A DNA stretch of 64,000 nucleotides from Pedobacter fastidiosus (lineage in GTDB: Bacteria > Bacteroidota > Bacteroidia > Sphingobacteriales > Sphingobacteriaceae): the NCBI RefSeq assembly GCF_014306625.1, contig NZ_JACRYL010000019.1:2867-66866 (forward strand), written 5' to 3'. This document shows, one piece after another, positions 1-10,700 of the stretch. Position 1 is the first letter of the stretch; the number at the start of each line of letters is the position of its first letter. Under the pieces are notes generated by a model. The model was not told the origin of the DNA. It searched no databases and worked only from the letters and a program-made list of their open reading frames with translations. A program made the position numbers and the translations under genes.

Positions 1-1
1 A

Positions 2-1621
2 AAGGCCGATGAACAAATGAAAAACTTGGAAGATGAAATCAAGGTGGTTAAAAATCACCTAAGACATTTAACAGAATATGCAACGGCATGGTTTCAGCGA
101 TTGAAAGATAAGTACAGCAAAGGTCGCGAGCGCAAAACCGAAATCCGTTTGTTTGATCGTGTTGAAGCTTCTAAAGTAGCATTGGCTAACGTTAAATTGT
201 ACATGAACCGGGAAGATGGTTTTATCGGTTCGGGTTTACGTAAAGATGAGTTTGTTGCAGATTGCTCCGATATTGATGAAATTATTGTTTTCCGTGAAGA
301 TGGAAAATGCATCATTACAAAGGTTGCAGATAAAACTTTTGTTGGCAAAGGAATTATCCATGCCCAAGTTTTTAAGAAAAACGACGAACGTACAATCTAC
401 AATTTGGTGTACAAAGATGGTACTAGCGGTACGTCTTACATCAAGCGTTTTGCGGTTGTAGGCGTTACTCGAGATAAGGAATATGATTTAACTAAAGGAT
501 CAAAAGGGTCGAAGATTTTATATTTTACTGCCAACCCGAATGGTGAGGCTGAAATTGTAAATGTCTCGTTAAAACCTCATTCTAAATTGCGTAAGTTGCA
601 GTTTGATCAGGATTTTGCTGAAGTTGCAATTAAGGGTCGTGGATCTCAGGGGAATATTATTTCCAAATATCCAGTCAAGAAAATCATCCTTAAAAGTAAA
701 GGTGTTTCTACCTTATCAGGATTAAAAATTTGGTACGATGATTTACTTAAACGCCTAAACGTTGATGGAAGAGGGAAGTATTTGGGTGAGTTTGACGGCG
801 ATGATCGGATTTTGCAAGTTCATAAAGATGGATATTACGAACTAAGTTCTTTCGAATTAAGTAATCACTTTGATGATGGCTTGATTTTAATTCAAAAGTT
901 TGATCCAGAAAAGGTTTTTGCAGCGGTTCATTTTGATGGCAAAGCACAGAATTACTTTATTAAACGTTTTGTATTTGAACAACAATCCGTTGGACGGAAA
1001 GTTATCTTTATTAGTGAAGAGCCTAAATCTAGATTATTGTATCTAACGGCAAATCCAAGTGCAAAAGTTATTGTAGATGTTTTAAAAGGGAAAACTCAAA
1101 TTCCAGAAACACTAGATTTAATTTTGACTGAGTTGATTGATGTTAAAGGTTTAAAGGCAAATGGCAATCGTTTGTCTCCTCATGATGTTCAGAAGGTAGT
1201 TTTAGAGGAACCTGTAGAAGAAGTGGAAGAAACTCAGGAAACTGAATTGGAAGAAGAATCAGATCTAACAGAAGAGGGTGGAGATGATACCAACGAAGCA
1301 GATGTAAGTGCAGAAGAAGAACCAAAGGAGATTACAAAATCGGAAGAGGTTGTAAAAGAATCGGTAGTTAAACAACCAGAAGTTAAAGTTGATCAGGTTG
1401 TAATCAAGCCTGTTGCCGAATCCGAAAAAACTATTGAAGCAGTTGCAGAAAAACCTATTGAGGAAAAACAAACTTCTAAACCAATTAAGAAAGAAGAACC
1501 AAAACCGGAAAAAATAGATAAGCCAAAACAGGAAGAAAAACCAATTAAAAAGGTCGATTTTGAAATTACCAATCCCGATGATATTGATATAGACGATAAA
1601 GGGCAATTAGGATTGTTCTAA
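2..1621 (+). CDS. parC: DNA gyrase/topoisomerase IV subunit A, C-terminal part (partial, runs off the left edge)
   Basis: The reading frame is open to the first base, so the gene starts outside the window. What remains is the DNA-wrapping beta-pinwheel C-terminal domain of a type II topoisomerase A subunit: repeated blade-like segments such as the one around 'GFIGSGLRKDEFV' and 'IIHAQVFKKNDERT', with 'SKGRERKTEI' at the linker. The catalytic tyrosine domain is upstream and not visible. The last ~150 residues are a low-complexity acidic/lysine-rich tail (many E, K, P, V), common in Bacteroidota ParC-like proteins. Bacteroidota carry GyrA and a divergent ParC; the blade sequence and charged tail favour ParC, but the distinction is inference. 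A strong hairpin follows the stop codon. Confidence 0.85.
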   Translation, partial: KADEQMKNLEDEIKVVKNHLRHLTEYATAWFQRLKDKYSKGRERKTEIRLFDRVEASKVALANVKLYMNREDGFIGSGLRKDEFVADCSDIDEIIVFREDGKCIITKVADKTFVGKGIIHAQVFKKNDERTIYNLVYKDGTSGTSYIKRFAVVGVTRDKEYDLTKGSKGSKILYFTANPNGEAEIVNVSLKPHSKLRKLQFDQDFAEVAIKGRGSQGNIISKYPVKKIILKSKGVSTLSGLKIWYDDLLKRLNVDGRGKYLGEFDGDDRILQVHKDGYYELSSFELSNHFDDGLILIQKFDPEKVFAAVHFDGKAQNYFIKRFVFEQQSVGRKVIFISEEPKSRLLYLTANPSAKVIVDVLKGKTQIPETLDLILTELIDVKGLKANGNRLSPHDVQKVVLEEPVEEVEETQETELEEESDLTEEGGDDTNEADVSAEEEPKEITKSEEVVKESVVKQPEVKVDQVVIKPVAESEKTIEAVAEKPIEEKQTSKPIKKEEPKPEKIDKPKQEEKPIKKVDFEITNPDDIDIDDKGQLGLF

Positions 1622-1624
1622 AAC

Positions 1625-1661
1625 AAAAATGCTGCTTAAAATTATTTTAAGCAGCATTTTT
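1625..1661. terminator. Bidirectional intrinsic terminator between parC and the convergent collagen-like gene
   Basis: Perfect 17-bp stem (1625-1641 with 1645-1661) with a 3-nt loop; the arms begin with A-run and end with T-run, so it works for both converging genes. Confidence 0.85.
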
Positions 1662-1677
1662 GTTTATAGAGCAAATA

Positions 1678-4674
1678 CTATTTTACGCTAACTAAAACAT
1701 TTATTTTTGCTACGGTTGGTAGATCAAAATCTTGTAATGCTTTTCCCAAAACTTGGCCAACTTTAACTTTATTCAAATCGGCTTTCATGGCTACTCCGCT
1801 TTGCGAAGAAGTAACCAGCATATCACCTCGTTTAATTGCGCCACCTTCCAAACAGACTTTGGTAGGAATAACGCCGATAACACCCATTGGCACTTTGCCC
1901 AAAAGCTCAGAATCTATGTTTTCCTCCGTTAATAAAAGACCTGGCTTAGTTGCATAAACACCTGCCACAAGGTTAGAATAAGCACCTGTAGATTTTTCTA
2001 CTGCTCTATCTTTTTCTGTGGAGATTACTAAAATATCTCCTGGTTCAAAGTCTTTAGCTTCGCCATGTACATCAAATGCCTCGGCAACGTCGGCCCCACT
2101 TGCTTGAGTGCCCCCATTAAAAAATCCTTTTCCAGCAAGATTAATTCTAGCGACACTAGTACCATTATCCTGGCCAACAAATAGATTGCCCGATGCTCCA
2201 GAATGATTAATTAGTAGGGCATTACCAGTACCAACAGTAGTAACATGAACTGTAGGGTTTCCATTGGCTGTATTAAAATTGGCAAAACGTGCGGCTTTAC
2301 CACCACCAAAATTAGGTGTCCAGCCATAAATTGCATTTCCTGTTCCATCACAATTGGCTTCAACGCCATTTCCGTTTTTACCAGCATTGGCTGTGATACC
2401 ATTTCCGTTTCCTTCTGTTAAGGCAATTAATGCTGGTCCTGTTCCTGAGGCATTTGAAGAATAAAATAACCCACCAAAACCACCTGTTCCAGATGAAAGC
2501 CCATAAATTCCAGCAGTGCCAAAATTGGCAAACATTGAATTTACTTCACCTTTTACCGCAGCAGAAGTGCCCGTTGTTCTATCTACCTTAAAATTGCCCG
2601 CAATACCATCTCCAACAGTAGAAACATTTAATGCTTCAGTTTCATTATCTATATTAAAGTTCTCAAAGTGACCTGCACGGCCTGTACCGAATGATGGGAT
2701 CCATCCATAAACTGCATCTCCGGTTCCATCAACATTCGCTTCAACAGCGTTGCCATTTTTCCCCGCATTTGCATTAATCGCATTACCATTTCCATCCGTT
2801 ATGGCAACAAGTGCTGCCCCATTTCCTGAAGGATTGGATGCATAAAATAACCCTGCTCTTCCACCTGTTCCAGATGATACACCAAAAATACCTGCGGTTC
2901 CAAAGTTTCCAAAAATTGAATTTACCTCGCCACGAACAGCCGAGCCAACACCATTTGTGTTATTGATTACAAAAGAAGCAGCATTTCCAATTGTGTTATC
3001 TGGAATATTTCCCTTACCATTAGATTGTACTTCTAATACATTAACATCAGTATTATCTGCATTTGTATTAATGAAGCTACCTGCCTTACCTTTACTATTA
3101 TTGTTGCCCACTTCACCTCTAATACCGGCTCCAGTTCCTGTTGTATTTGTTGCTATAAAACCTCGAACGCCGTATCCACCACCATTATTACGCCCAACTA
3201 CAGCACCAGCAATATCGCTCGTAGCAATACCCACAACCGATTCTCCACCGCCAGTATTGGTTCCCAAAACAGCTGCAGAGGTCTGAGCCGATGCCGTAGC
3301 CCTTACGGCCATACCTGTTCCACTTGATGACGATATCCCGTCTCCAGTACCTGTTGTTGAAACATTAACTACAGTACCATTACCTAAAGTGCTTACAGTT
3401 AAAACATCGTTTGCATTGGAGTTGTTTGATATAGATATATTTGCTGCATTGCCATTTGTAGAAGTTGCACTTAATCCGGTTCCGGTATTGCTATTGGCGT
3501 ACACACCATAGCCCGCACCACTAGAATTTCCATAAACGCCAAGGCCTGTTGGTGTAACTCCATAAACACCCCAACCGCTTCCGCCTTGGCTACCATAAAC
3601 TCCAATACCCAAACCACCTGTACCACTATTTATTCCTCGCACGGCGGATGAAAACCCACCTGGAGCAGTTGAAGTAACTATCCCTCTTAATGCTGCAATA
3701 CTGCTTGAGGTACTATTGCTCACACCTTCTATGGATGTTCCATCGCCATTATTGGTAATAGAAAATAGTGTTCCCGCTAAATTCTCAGTTGCTGAGTAAG
3801 GTAGCGTTAAAGATCCTCCAGCATCTAATCCTGGTGCCCAAGTTGTTCCGTTGTATTTTAAAACCTGACCTGCAGTAGGTGCTGTTGCTGAAATAGCTAC
3901 ATTTTGAATGCCTTTTACATTTGGATTTGGATAGTTTCCGGTTAAATCTCCACCAGCAACCCCTGTTAAAGCTCCCGCTGGGCCAACTGGCCCAATCGGT
4001 CCTGCTGGGCCGGTTGCTCCGACAGGGCCTTGGGTTCCTTGTGCACCACTGGGCCCAATTGGTCCGATGGGTCCTGCAACTCCTGTAGCACCAATTGGCC
4101 CTACGGGTCCTAATGGACCAACGGCTCCAGTAGCGCCAATTGGTCCTGCCGGACCAGTTACGCCTATGGGTCCTTGAATCCCTGCAGGTCCCGTTGCTCC
4201 TGTAGGTCCTTGAACTCCCATTGCGCCAGCTGGTCCCGTAGGGCCGGCAGGACCAATTGGGCCAGGATTTCCATTTGCTGCATAAAGTGCAAATGGAACA
4301 CTCATAAGTTGTGTAGTACCAAGATCAGCAAAGCTTCCACCGCCAATAGCCAATTCAATTTTTAAAAACTGGTTTGCATTTTGCCATGGAACTCCTGCCA
4401 ATATACCTGTAGATGGACTTCCTTTTCCGATTTGTAAAGTAAAAAGGCCTAAGTTATTTGTCGTCAAATCATGGGTTTCTTGATATTGAACAGGGCCATT
4501 AGCTGTACTTCCTAAAATGGAAATTCTAACTTTTACATTTTGCTTAGCCAGCACAGTTCCATCGTTATTACGAGCAACTGCTTGGTAGTTTATTCCTGTT
4601 AGTCCACTTTGTGCATAGGTATTGCCAAAGAACAATGCGAATGCGAGCGTAAGTATGTAAGTAAACTTTTTCAT
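1678..4674 (-). CDS. Secreted collagen-like repeat protein with C-terminal fibre/autoproteolytic-type domain
   Basis: 998 residues. A signal peptide (about 1-21, ending NTYAQ) is followed by a conserved Bacteroidota N-domain ('[13 protein letters not shown]', ~25-130), then a Gly-X-Y collagen-like stretch (~135-237, rich in GPIGPxG and GATGPAG). The middle consists of glycine/asparagine/threonine-rich repeats; two related copies of a ~128-residue unit ('[18 protein letters not shown]') lie near residues 575-700 and 705-830. The C-terminus ('[16 protein letters not shown]', then '[16 protein letters not shown]') resembles the conserved end domain of phage-fibre-like and collagen-like bacterial proteins. 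It is probably a surface-exposed trimeric fibre; no T9SS sorting tail is seen. It lies downstream of the PorV and T9SS cargo genes on the same strand. Function in adhesion is inference. Confidence 0.7.
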   Translation of the reverse strand: MKKFTYILTLAFALFFGNTYAQSGLTGINYQAVARNNDGTVLAKQNVKVRISILGSTANGPVQYQETHDLTTNNLGLFTLQIGKGSPSTGILAGVPWQNANQFLKIELAIGGGSFADLGTTQLMSVPFALYAANGNPGPIGPAGPTGPAGAMGVQGPTGATGPAGIQGPIGVTGPAGPIGATGAVGPLGPVGPIGATGVAGPIGPIGPSGAQGTQGPVGATGPAGPIGPVGPAGALTGVAGGDLTGNYPNPNVKGIQNVAISATAPTAGQVLKYNGTTWAPGLDAGGSLTLPYSATENLAGTLFSITNNGDGTSIEGVSNSTSSSIAALRGIVTSTAPGGFSSAVRGINSGTGGLGIGVYGSQGGSGWGVYGVTPTGLGVYGNSSGAGYGVYANSNTGTGLSATSTNGNAANISISNNSNANDVLTVSTLGNGTVVNVSTTGTGDGISSSSGTGMAVRATASAQTSAAVLGTNTGGGESVVGIATSDIAGAVVGRNNGGGYGVRGFIATNTTGTGAGIRGEVGNNNSKGKAGSFINTNADNTDVNVLEVQSNGKGNIPDNTIGNAASFVINNTNGVGSAVRGEVNSIFGNFGTAGIFGVSSGTGGRAGLFYASNPSGNGAALVAITDGNGNAINANAGKNGNAVEANVDGTGDAVYGWIPSFGTGRAGHFENFNIDNETEALNVSTVGDGIAGNFKVDRTTGTSAAVKGEVNSMFANFGTAGIYGLSSGTGGFGGLFYSSNASGTGPALIALTEGNGNGITANAGKNGNGVEANCDGTGNAIYGWTPNFGGGKAARFANFNTANGNPTVHVTTVGTGNALLINHSGASGNLFVGQDNGTSVARINLAGKGFFNGGTQASGADVAEAFDVHGEAKDFEPGDILVISTEKDRAVEKSTGAYSNLVAGVYATKPGLLLTEENIDSELLGKVPMGVIGVIPTKVCLEGGAIKRGDMLVTSSQSGVAMKADLNKVKVGQVLGKALQDFDLPTVAKINVLVSVK

Positions 4675-4714
4675 GTTAAATTATTTTAATTGTTGAGGTA
4701 TTCGTTCAATTATT

Positions 4715-5059
4715 TTATTGCTTACTGCTAGCTTCCTGTTGCATTGGAGGCATTTTAACTTCAGTTTTAGCCTCTTTTTTATCAGTTTTTTGCTCAAGAT
4801 CCGATGCCATTTTATCTGCGCTTTGAGCACTTTTTCTAGCTACGCTAACATTTGATTTTTGAACGGGTGGCGTATAGTTTTGAAACAATCTCTGTTTTGT
4901 AGGCGCACTAACGTCTTTAGAAACAGATTGCGCCTTAGGTTTTTGTACCTTAAGTTCTGTTGCTTTATTAGGGAATAAAGTGCTAATAGTAGATTTCTGA
5001 GCCTTCGCGTTTGCGATGCCAGCTATTGCCAGCATCAGCAAGAAAAATAATTTTTTCAT
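4715..5059 (-). CDS. Small secreted Lys/Gln-rich hypothetical protein
   Basis: An upstream in-frame start exists at 5101 and would overlap porV, but the start at 5059 gives a clean signal peptide (MKKLFFLLMLAIAGIANAKA), so I choose it. The mature part (~95 residues) is charged and low complexity, rich in K, Q, S and E, with no recognised domain. It sits 35 bp after porV and 41 bp before the collagen-like gene on the same strand, so it may belong to a surface-protein operon. No family is recognised. Confidence 0.55.
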   Translation of the reverse strand: MKKLFFLLMLAIAGIANAKAQKSTISTLFPNKATELKVQKPKAQSVSKDVSAPTKQRLFQNYTPPVQKSNVSVARKSAQSADKMASDLEQKTDKKEAKTEVKMPPMQQEASSKQ

Positions 5060-5093
5060 TTTTTTAGATGGTTTATTAGGTTGTATAATATTT

Positions 5094-6236
5094 TTAATCA
5101 ATGGAATAACTTAAGGTGAACTTGATGCCGTTTCTAAGTACATATCTTTTGGAAGTAGGAGCGATGTAACTCATATCAAATTGAAAAGGCTTTAACTTTA
5201 AGCCAATCCCCGCTGCGAAATGTTGTCTGTTGCCTTTTTCTGGATCTTCATAAAAATATCCCGAACGGATAAAAAATTGATTTTGGTAGGAGAACTCTAA
5301 ACCACCGGCAATTGTAAATTCTGATATTTCTTCTCTGAAACCACCTGGTGCATCAAAAAGTGAAGAAAATAATGCGTTTGGAACACTTCTGTTTGGATCT
5401 TTTCCTTTTTCGATTTCTGTTGTGGTAATGCCATTTGGATCCAACTTGTATCTTGGTGGGGTAGGCACCATCAGTTTATTTACATCGAGCAAAAAAGTTA
5501 AGCTGTTTGATTTGTTTTTGAGCAGGGTAAAGCCACCACCAATCCGGAGATTCATGGGTAAAAAAGATTCTCCGCCAGGAGTAGATGAGTATTTAAGTTT
5601 AGTGCCAATATTGGTTAAACTTACTCCCCATGCGTACCTTGAATTGGTTAAAGTTTTTTCAGAATACACACTAATATCTGCGGCATAGCCATTAACCGCA
5701 CTTACTTCCATGCCATTGAACGTGCCCATTCCAAGGTCGCTTCTAATGTATCTACCTGTTAAGGCGATAGCAAGTGCATCACCAAATTTTCTAGAATAAG
5801 TTCCATCTATCGAGAATTCGCTTGCCTGATATTGCTGTAATAAGCCACCACTTTCATCTCTAAAATTAATACTTCCCAAGTCTAGATATTTTAGGGATAA
5901 TCCGATGGTTTCTCGATCTCCAAATTGATGATATGCACTTAAATTCCCTAAGTGTAAATTTTTGTCGATTTCTCTTAACCAAGGAACATAAGAAACACTA
6001 AGGCCTGTTTTATCAGCAAAGGAAAGCTTAGCTCCATTAATAAATCCGGAATTTGCATCACTCATTAATCCCGTTCCAGCTTCTGCAACGCCTGTATTGC
6101 GGGCATCAGGGCTGATGAGTAAAAAGGAGGCTCCTGTGGTTACAGTATTATATTGATTTTGAACTTGAGCCCGACTGTAAAATGTAAAGCAAAGCAATAC
6201 AAACACAGCATATGTGATTTTGATAAGCGTTTTCAT
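5094..6236 (-). CDS. porV: Type IX secretion system outer-membrane protein PorV (LptO family)
   Basis: 380 residues with signal peptide (~1-23, FYSRAQ). The first mature part 'ASFLLISPDARNTGVAEAGTG' is the hallmark of the PorV/PorQ family, followed by FadL-like beta-strand segments and a C-terminal aromatic-ended strand ('GIKFTLSYSID'). PorV is the outer-membrane shuttle that receives T9SS cargo from the SprA translocon and hands it to the PorU sortase (family knowledge). porU, often beside porV, is not present here. The neighbour upstream is a T9SS cargo-like protein, which agrees with the call. PorQ-like paralogues are the main alternative. Confidence 0.8.
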   Translation of the reverse strand: MKTLIKITYAVFVLLCFTFYSRAQVQNQYNTVTTGASFLLISPDARNTGVAEAGTGLMSDANSGFINGAKLSFADKTGLSVSYVPWLREIDKNLHLGNLSAYHQFGDRETIGLSLKYLDLGSINFRDESGGLLQQYQASEFSIDGTYSRKFGDALAIALTGRYIRSDLGMGTFNGMEVSAVNGYAADISVYSEKTLTNSRYAWGVSLTNIGTKLKYSSTPGGESFLPMNLRIGGGFTLLKNKSNSLTFLLDVNKLMVPTPPRYKLDPNGITTTEIEKGKDPNRSVPNALFSSLFDAPGGFREEISEFTIAGGLEFSYQNQFFIRSGYFYEDPEKGNRQHFAAGIGLKLKPFQFDMSYIAPTSKRYVLRNGIKFTLSYSID

Positions 6237-6267
6237 GAAAATATTTTAAGTAGGTAAAATTTAACTT

Positions 6268-6759
6268 TTATTGAATGACCAACTTTTCAGAGAATGTTCG
6301 GAAATTAACATAGAGCACAACGTGATACATGCCTGATGCAAGTCCGTTCAAAGGGATAACATATTCTATTTTGCCTGCAAGGCTTGTAACTGTACTAGAA
6401 TGCACAATTTGCCCCGCATTATTTACCAAGTTGATTAAAACTTTTGCATCTGTAAGCAAATCGAAATCGACCTTGGTTTTGCCAACTGCCGGATTTGGAT
6501 ATACCCGCATATTACCAACTGCTGGTATAGTTAAAGAAGAGATTGTAAATTCTGGTTGCTGAAAACCCTGCGTAAGTAAAACGGCAGAACTCTGTTGTGT
6601 AAGTACAGCAACTTCTCCAACCGTGAATTGAATGAGTGTGTTGCCAGCTTGTGCGCTACCGCCGGTACTGCCTACAACACTTCTGGTTAGTGTAGTTTGA
6701 GCATTAATTTTTGTTGAATAGAGCCAACAAAATAATGAGAGTAAAATTACCTTTTTCAT
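6268..6759 (-). CDS. Secreted protein with C-terminal type IX sorting domain
   Basis: 163 residues. Signal peptide ~1-20 (INAQ). The N-terminal half ('SVVGSTGGSAQAGNTLIQFTVGE') is a short domain seen in many small Bacteroidota T9SS proteins. The C-terminal ~75 residues ('MRVYPNPAVGKTKVDF' to 'YHVVLYVNFRTFSEKLVIQ') form a type A sorting domain: YPNP start, G-x-Y motif, and a final strand ending in KLVIQ. It would be exported through Sec, moved by T9SS and processed at the surface. It lies 31 bp upstream of porV on the same strand, so cargo and machinery may be co-transcribed. Confidence 0.75.
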   Translation of the reverse strand: MKKVILLSLFCWLYSTKINAQTTLTRSVVGSTGGSAQAGNTLIQFTVGEVAVLTQQSSAVLLTQGFQQPEFTISSLTIPAVGNMRVYPNPAVGKTKVDFDLLTDAKVLINLVNNAGQIVHSSTVTSLAGKIEYVIPLNGLASGMYHVVLYVNFRTFSEKLVIQ

Positions 6760-7095
6760 AGAGCGTTGAAATTGATTAGTTAAAAAGGAATTAATGTGCG
6801 ATGTAACAATTAATTCCTAGATCAAGTTCTCTATCCTTATCCGGTAAAAAATAAAGATGTTTTTGATAATTGATCTACACAAATTGACATAAAGCAATTT
6901 GTTATTTCAATACGCTTTTTACGGTATTTTACAGGTTTGTAGCCTTAAATAGATTCTTTTTGGTAAAAGAAATACTTCGTTATTTTACTTAAGGTTATAC
7001 ATTAAGACACTTACTACGGTTGACTTGGTGCTTTGGTTCGTGTCTCTATGAACTAAATCAATTTCATTTTTTGAACTTTACAGTCTCTTAGTTGG
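6760..7095. other. Intergenic region, no gene seen
   Basis: 336 AT-rich bases between the T9SS cargo gene and the response regulator, both on the minus strand. It must hold the promoter of the cargo/porV group and the 3' end of the regulator transcript. I see no clear TAnnTTTG match in the right orientation and no convincing hairpin. Confidence 0.4.
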
Positions 7096-7746
7096 TTAAT
7101 CCAATCCCAAGAAAATTTTATTTTCCAAGGCATATTTAACTAAAGATGCAGCATTGTTTAGGTTTAACTTATGGAAGATATTTTTACGATGCGTATCTAC
7201 CGTTCTAATGCTTAAATAAAGCATATCAGCTATTTGTGCATTGGTGTTGCCGTCTACAATTAACCTAACAATCTCTATTTCTCTAGAAGAAAGCAACTGT
7301 GGTTTATTGCCTTTATCGGGGTTTTTGTTATTCTGCAAAAATTCTTCTAAAATGGATTCTATATCTTCGGTAACATAATATCTGCCATTGCTTACTTCAT
7401 CAATAGCTTTGAAAAGATTCTTATCATCAGTGTTTTTAAAAAGATAACCTTTTGCTCCAGCTTCCAGCATATTCCAAACGCTTCTTTTATCGTTTAACAT
7501 GGATAAAACAATCACATTTATTTCTGGAAAGTCTGATTTTAGCAGTCTAATGGTTTGGTAGCCGTTTAACATCGGCATATTAATATCTAATAAAATAAGA
7601 TCAGGTTTTTCCTTTTTAACCAGTTCGATAACCTCAATTCCATTGTTTGCGGAGGCGATGACATTAAAATCCTTTCGTACGGCTAAAATTAATTTTAGGC
7701 CGTTAATCAGCATATTATGGTCATCCGCAATAAGTATTTTAATCAT
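7096..7746 (-). CDS. NarL/FixJ-family response regulator (receiver + LuxR HTH)
   Basis: 216 residues. Receiver domain 1-120: acidic pair D8-D9, phospho-acceptor D54 in 'LILLDINMP', and lysine in 'GYLFKNTDD'. C-terminal LuxR-type helix-turn-helix ~148-210 ('LSSREIEIVRLIVDGNTNAQ', 'LSIRTVDTHRKNI'). The start codon lies inside the end of the sensor kinase gene (8-bp overlap), so the two are translationally coupled and form a cognate pair. The stop is followed by the 336-bp gap. Target genes are unknown; nearby secreted proteins are possible but not shown. Confidence 0.9.
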   Translation of the reverse strand: MIKILIADDHNMLINGLKLILAVRKDFNVIASANNGIEVIELVKKEKPDLILLDINMPMLNGYQTIRLLKSDFPEINVIVLSMLNDKRSVWNMLEAGAKGYLFKNTDDKNLFKAIDEVSNGRYYVTEDIESILEEFLQNNKNPDKGNKPQLLSSREIEIVRLIVDGNTNAQIADMLYLSIRTVDTHRKNIFHKLNLNNAASLVKYALENKIFLGLD

Positions 7747-10700
7747 CTATTTTAGATTTTGTATTGTGCCGTAAATTGATGGTGACGGTAACCGCTACGC
7801 CTTTTCCAATTTCAGTATCTATTTCAATATCGGCTTTTATAGCCTTAATATGTGCTTCTATATTGGATAGCCCATAACCTCGTTTTATCAGTTCGTAATC
7901 AAATCCCTTTCCGTCATCTTCATAAAGCAATATTAACTTTTCATCGCGATTTATAATCGAAATATAAATATTCTTTGCTTCCGAGTGTTTTATTGTGTTG
8001 TTAATTAGCTCTTGGCAAATTCTGTAAAGCGCATACTGTTGTGTGCTTTTTAAAATGGTTGTAAATCCAGAATGATCAAAATGAATAATTACAATTTCTA
8101 ATCTACTAATGTTTTCTGTTAAATCCTGCAGGGCGATAATTAGGCCATTTTCATCAAGTGTTTTCGGGCTTAAATTAATCAAGGTAGTTCGTAAAACGTT
8201 AACAGCTTCATCAATATATTCTGATGATAACCGTCTTAGCTCGCCACTATCAATCATTTTATTAATATCGCCTGCGAGTAAATAATGTTTTAATGATGAT
8301 AGTTTCAGCCCCAAATCATCATGTAAATCATCTGCAATTCTTTTTCTATCTGCCTTTTGAAAATTAATCATCTGCCTTAACTGTAAAAGTTGTTGATGTT
8401 TAATCCACCTTAAATACAAAAATAAAATCAAGGCCGATAACAAAATAAGGCTAATAACCATTGCAGAAATAAACCACCATTTTTTCCAAAAAGGAGATCC
8501 GATTGTAATGGAGAGCGTTGTTTTTAAATTGCTCTGTACATCTAACAACTCTAGTTTGAAATTTCCCGATGGCATGCTCGGGAACCTAATTCGATTACTG
8601 CCTAAAACGGTAATTTCCTTATTGTCGTAGCCAACCATTCTATAAACAATTTTCCGTTGCTTAGGATTGATGTAATCCATAGAACTGAAAGCAAATGTTA
8701 AGGTATTTTGGTTGTGTTTTAATATTAAGTTATTTACTGTAATTGGATTTCCTATCGCCGTATAAGGTTGATCGTTTATTAAAATTTCGGTAATTTTCGG
8801 TTGAGCAACACTTTTGTAAATATTAGTCTTGCTCGGATTGAAGATGTTTATTCCATTAATTCCACCAATTGCAATCTGGTTTGTATCAATTAACGCAATA
8901 CTATTGGTGTTAAAAACCATGCTTTGTAAACCATCCGATATAGTATAGCGAATTTTGCTTTGCTTTTTGTTGTCATAGAAATACAACCCATTGTTCGTTC
9001 CAACCCATAAGTTTTTATTTCCATCGGCCAAAATACTTGTACAGTTCCCATCAAATATGCTTAGGTTATCTAATCTGTTGGTTGCAATGTTAAACTTTAT
9101 GAGCCCAGAAGTTGTGGCTAGAAAAATCTTGTCTCCAATGGTCACATTCCCATTTGTGGCGTATGGCGATCTTCCAATTTCTTTTTCAAACTTAAATTTT
9201 CCATTATTTAGGCTATACAGATACATACTGGTATAAAAAGTTTGGACCAATATTTTGGTTGCAGAAATTTGAATAAGTCGTTGAATATTTGGCCAACTCA
9301 GCAATTGATTGATTTCATCAATCATATTAAAAACTAATTGGTTGTGATTTCTGATTTCAACTTTTGCAACGCCATATTCTGTAGCTGCATAAAAATCATT
9401 TCCAATTTTTGTGATCTGATTAATCTGAACTTTTCCATCATAATTTTTAGAAAAGATTGTTTTTAATGGAAAGAATTTGTCTTGCGATTGATTGTAAATA
9501 AAGAAAGCACCCGTGGCAAGTTCGATTAAAAGATCACTGTTGTTTAATTCAATCAATTTGCTGATTCCCATTTTTGAGAACTCATGCCTAACTGATTTAT
9601 TTAAGTTTTGATTATAAACTAATAAGCCCGAAGTTTTAGTGCCACACCATATTTTTCCATACTTATCTTTTAAAATGAAACTAATGTCGTTATCAAAGCT
9701 CGAGTTTTTTGCTTCCTCTTTACCCAAATATCTTGGGAAAATTACCTTGTTTAAATTTGTATAATCTAAGCCATATCCATCTATTGCAACAAATAGATTT
9801 TGTTTTTTATCAATATAAATACGCCTAACATAATTTGCCGAAAGACTAAAAGGATTGTTAGGTTGATGGACATATTGATTAATGAATTTCTCAGTTTCTA
9901 AATCAAAAACCATTAATCCGTTATTTCGAGTGCCCACAAAAAGCCAAGGTTTACCCGGATATTTTGCCAAGGCTGTACAAACAATATTTTTAGTTTTGAG
10001 ATAGGTATTAAAGGTTTCATATTTTTTTGATTTGGGATTTAGCTTAATCAATCCCTTCTCGCCGGCCAACCAAAATAAACTATCATTAGCAATATAAACG
10101 TCTTCAATATGGCTTACTAAACTTTGCCCATTCATAAAGAACTCCTTTACATTTTGTTCTTTTACATCATCAGCTTTATTTATGTAAATTCCTTTTACGC
10201 CCCTGCTTACAAACCAATTTAGCTTTTTATAGTAGGGGATGGGTGCAAAAATATAACCGTTAGAATAGGTAGTTACATAATTTAGCTTCTTTTGTTTCTC
10301 AATATACTTATACACATTGCCAGCTAAATAAACCCATAAATTTTCTTCAGCATCAATATAAAATGGAAATGAATAATAATTGGATTTAAAATCTGCCGTT
10401 TTTGGGAAACTGTATAAGCTGAAATTATCTTGAGCTTTATTGTATTTAACGAGATTACTTTGAGAGCCTATAATCAAATCGCCTTTCCTATCTTCAATAA
10501 TTTTAGTAATGTAGCTTCCGGGAAAGCTAGATCTGTTTCTTGCAGATTCTTTATAAATAATACATGAAGTTCCATCAAACCTATTCAAACCATTTTCGGT
10601 ACCAATCCACAAAAAATTATCCTGATCAGTGTGCAAGGCTCTAACCGTTGGATCGCTAAGCCCATCTTCTTGTGTTAAATGATTAAAGAGTAAAGTTTGG

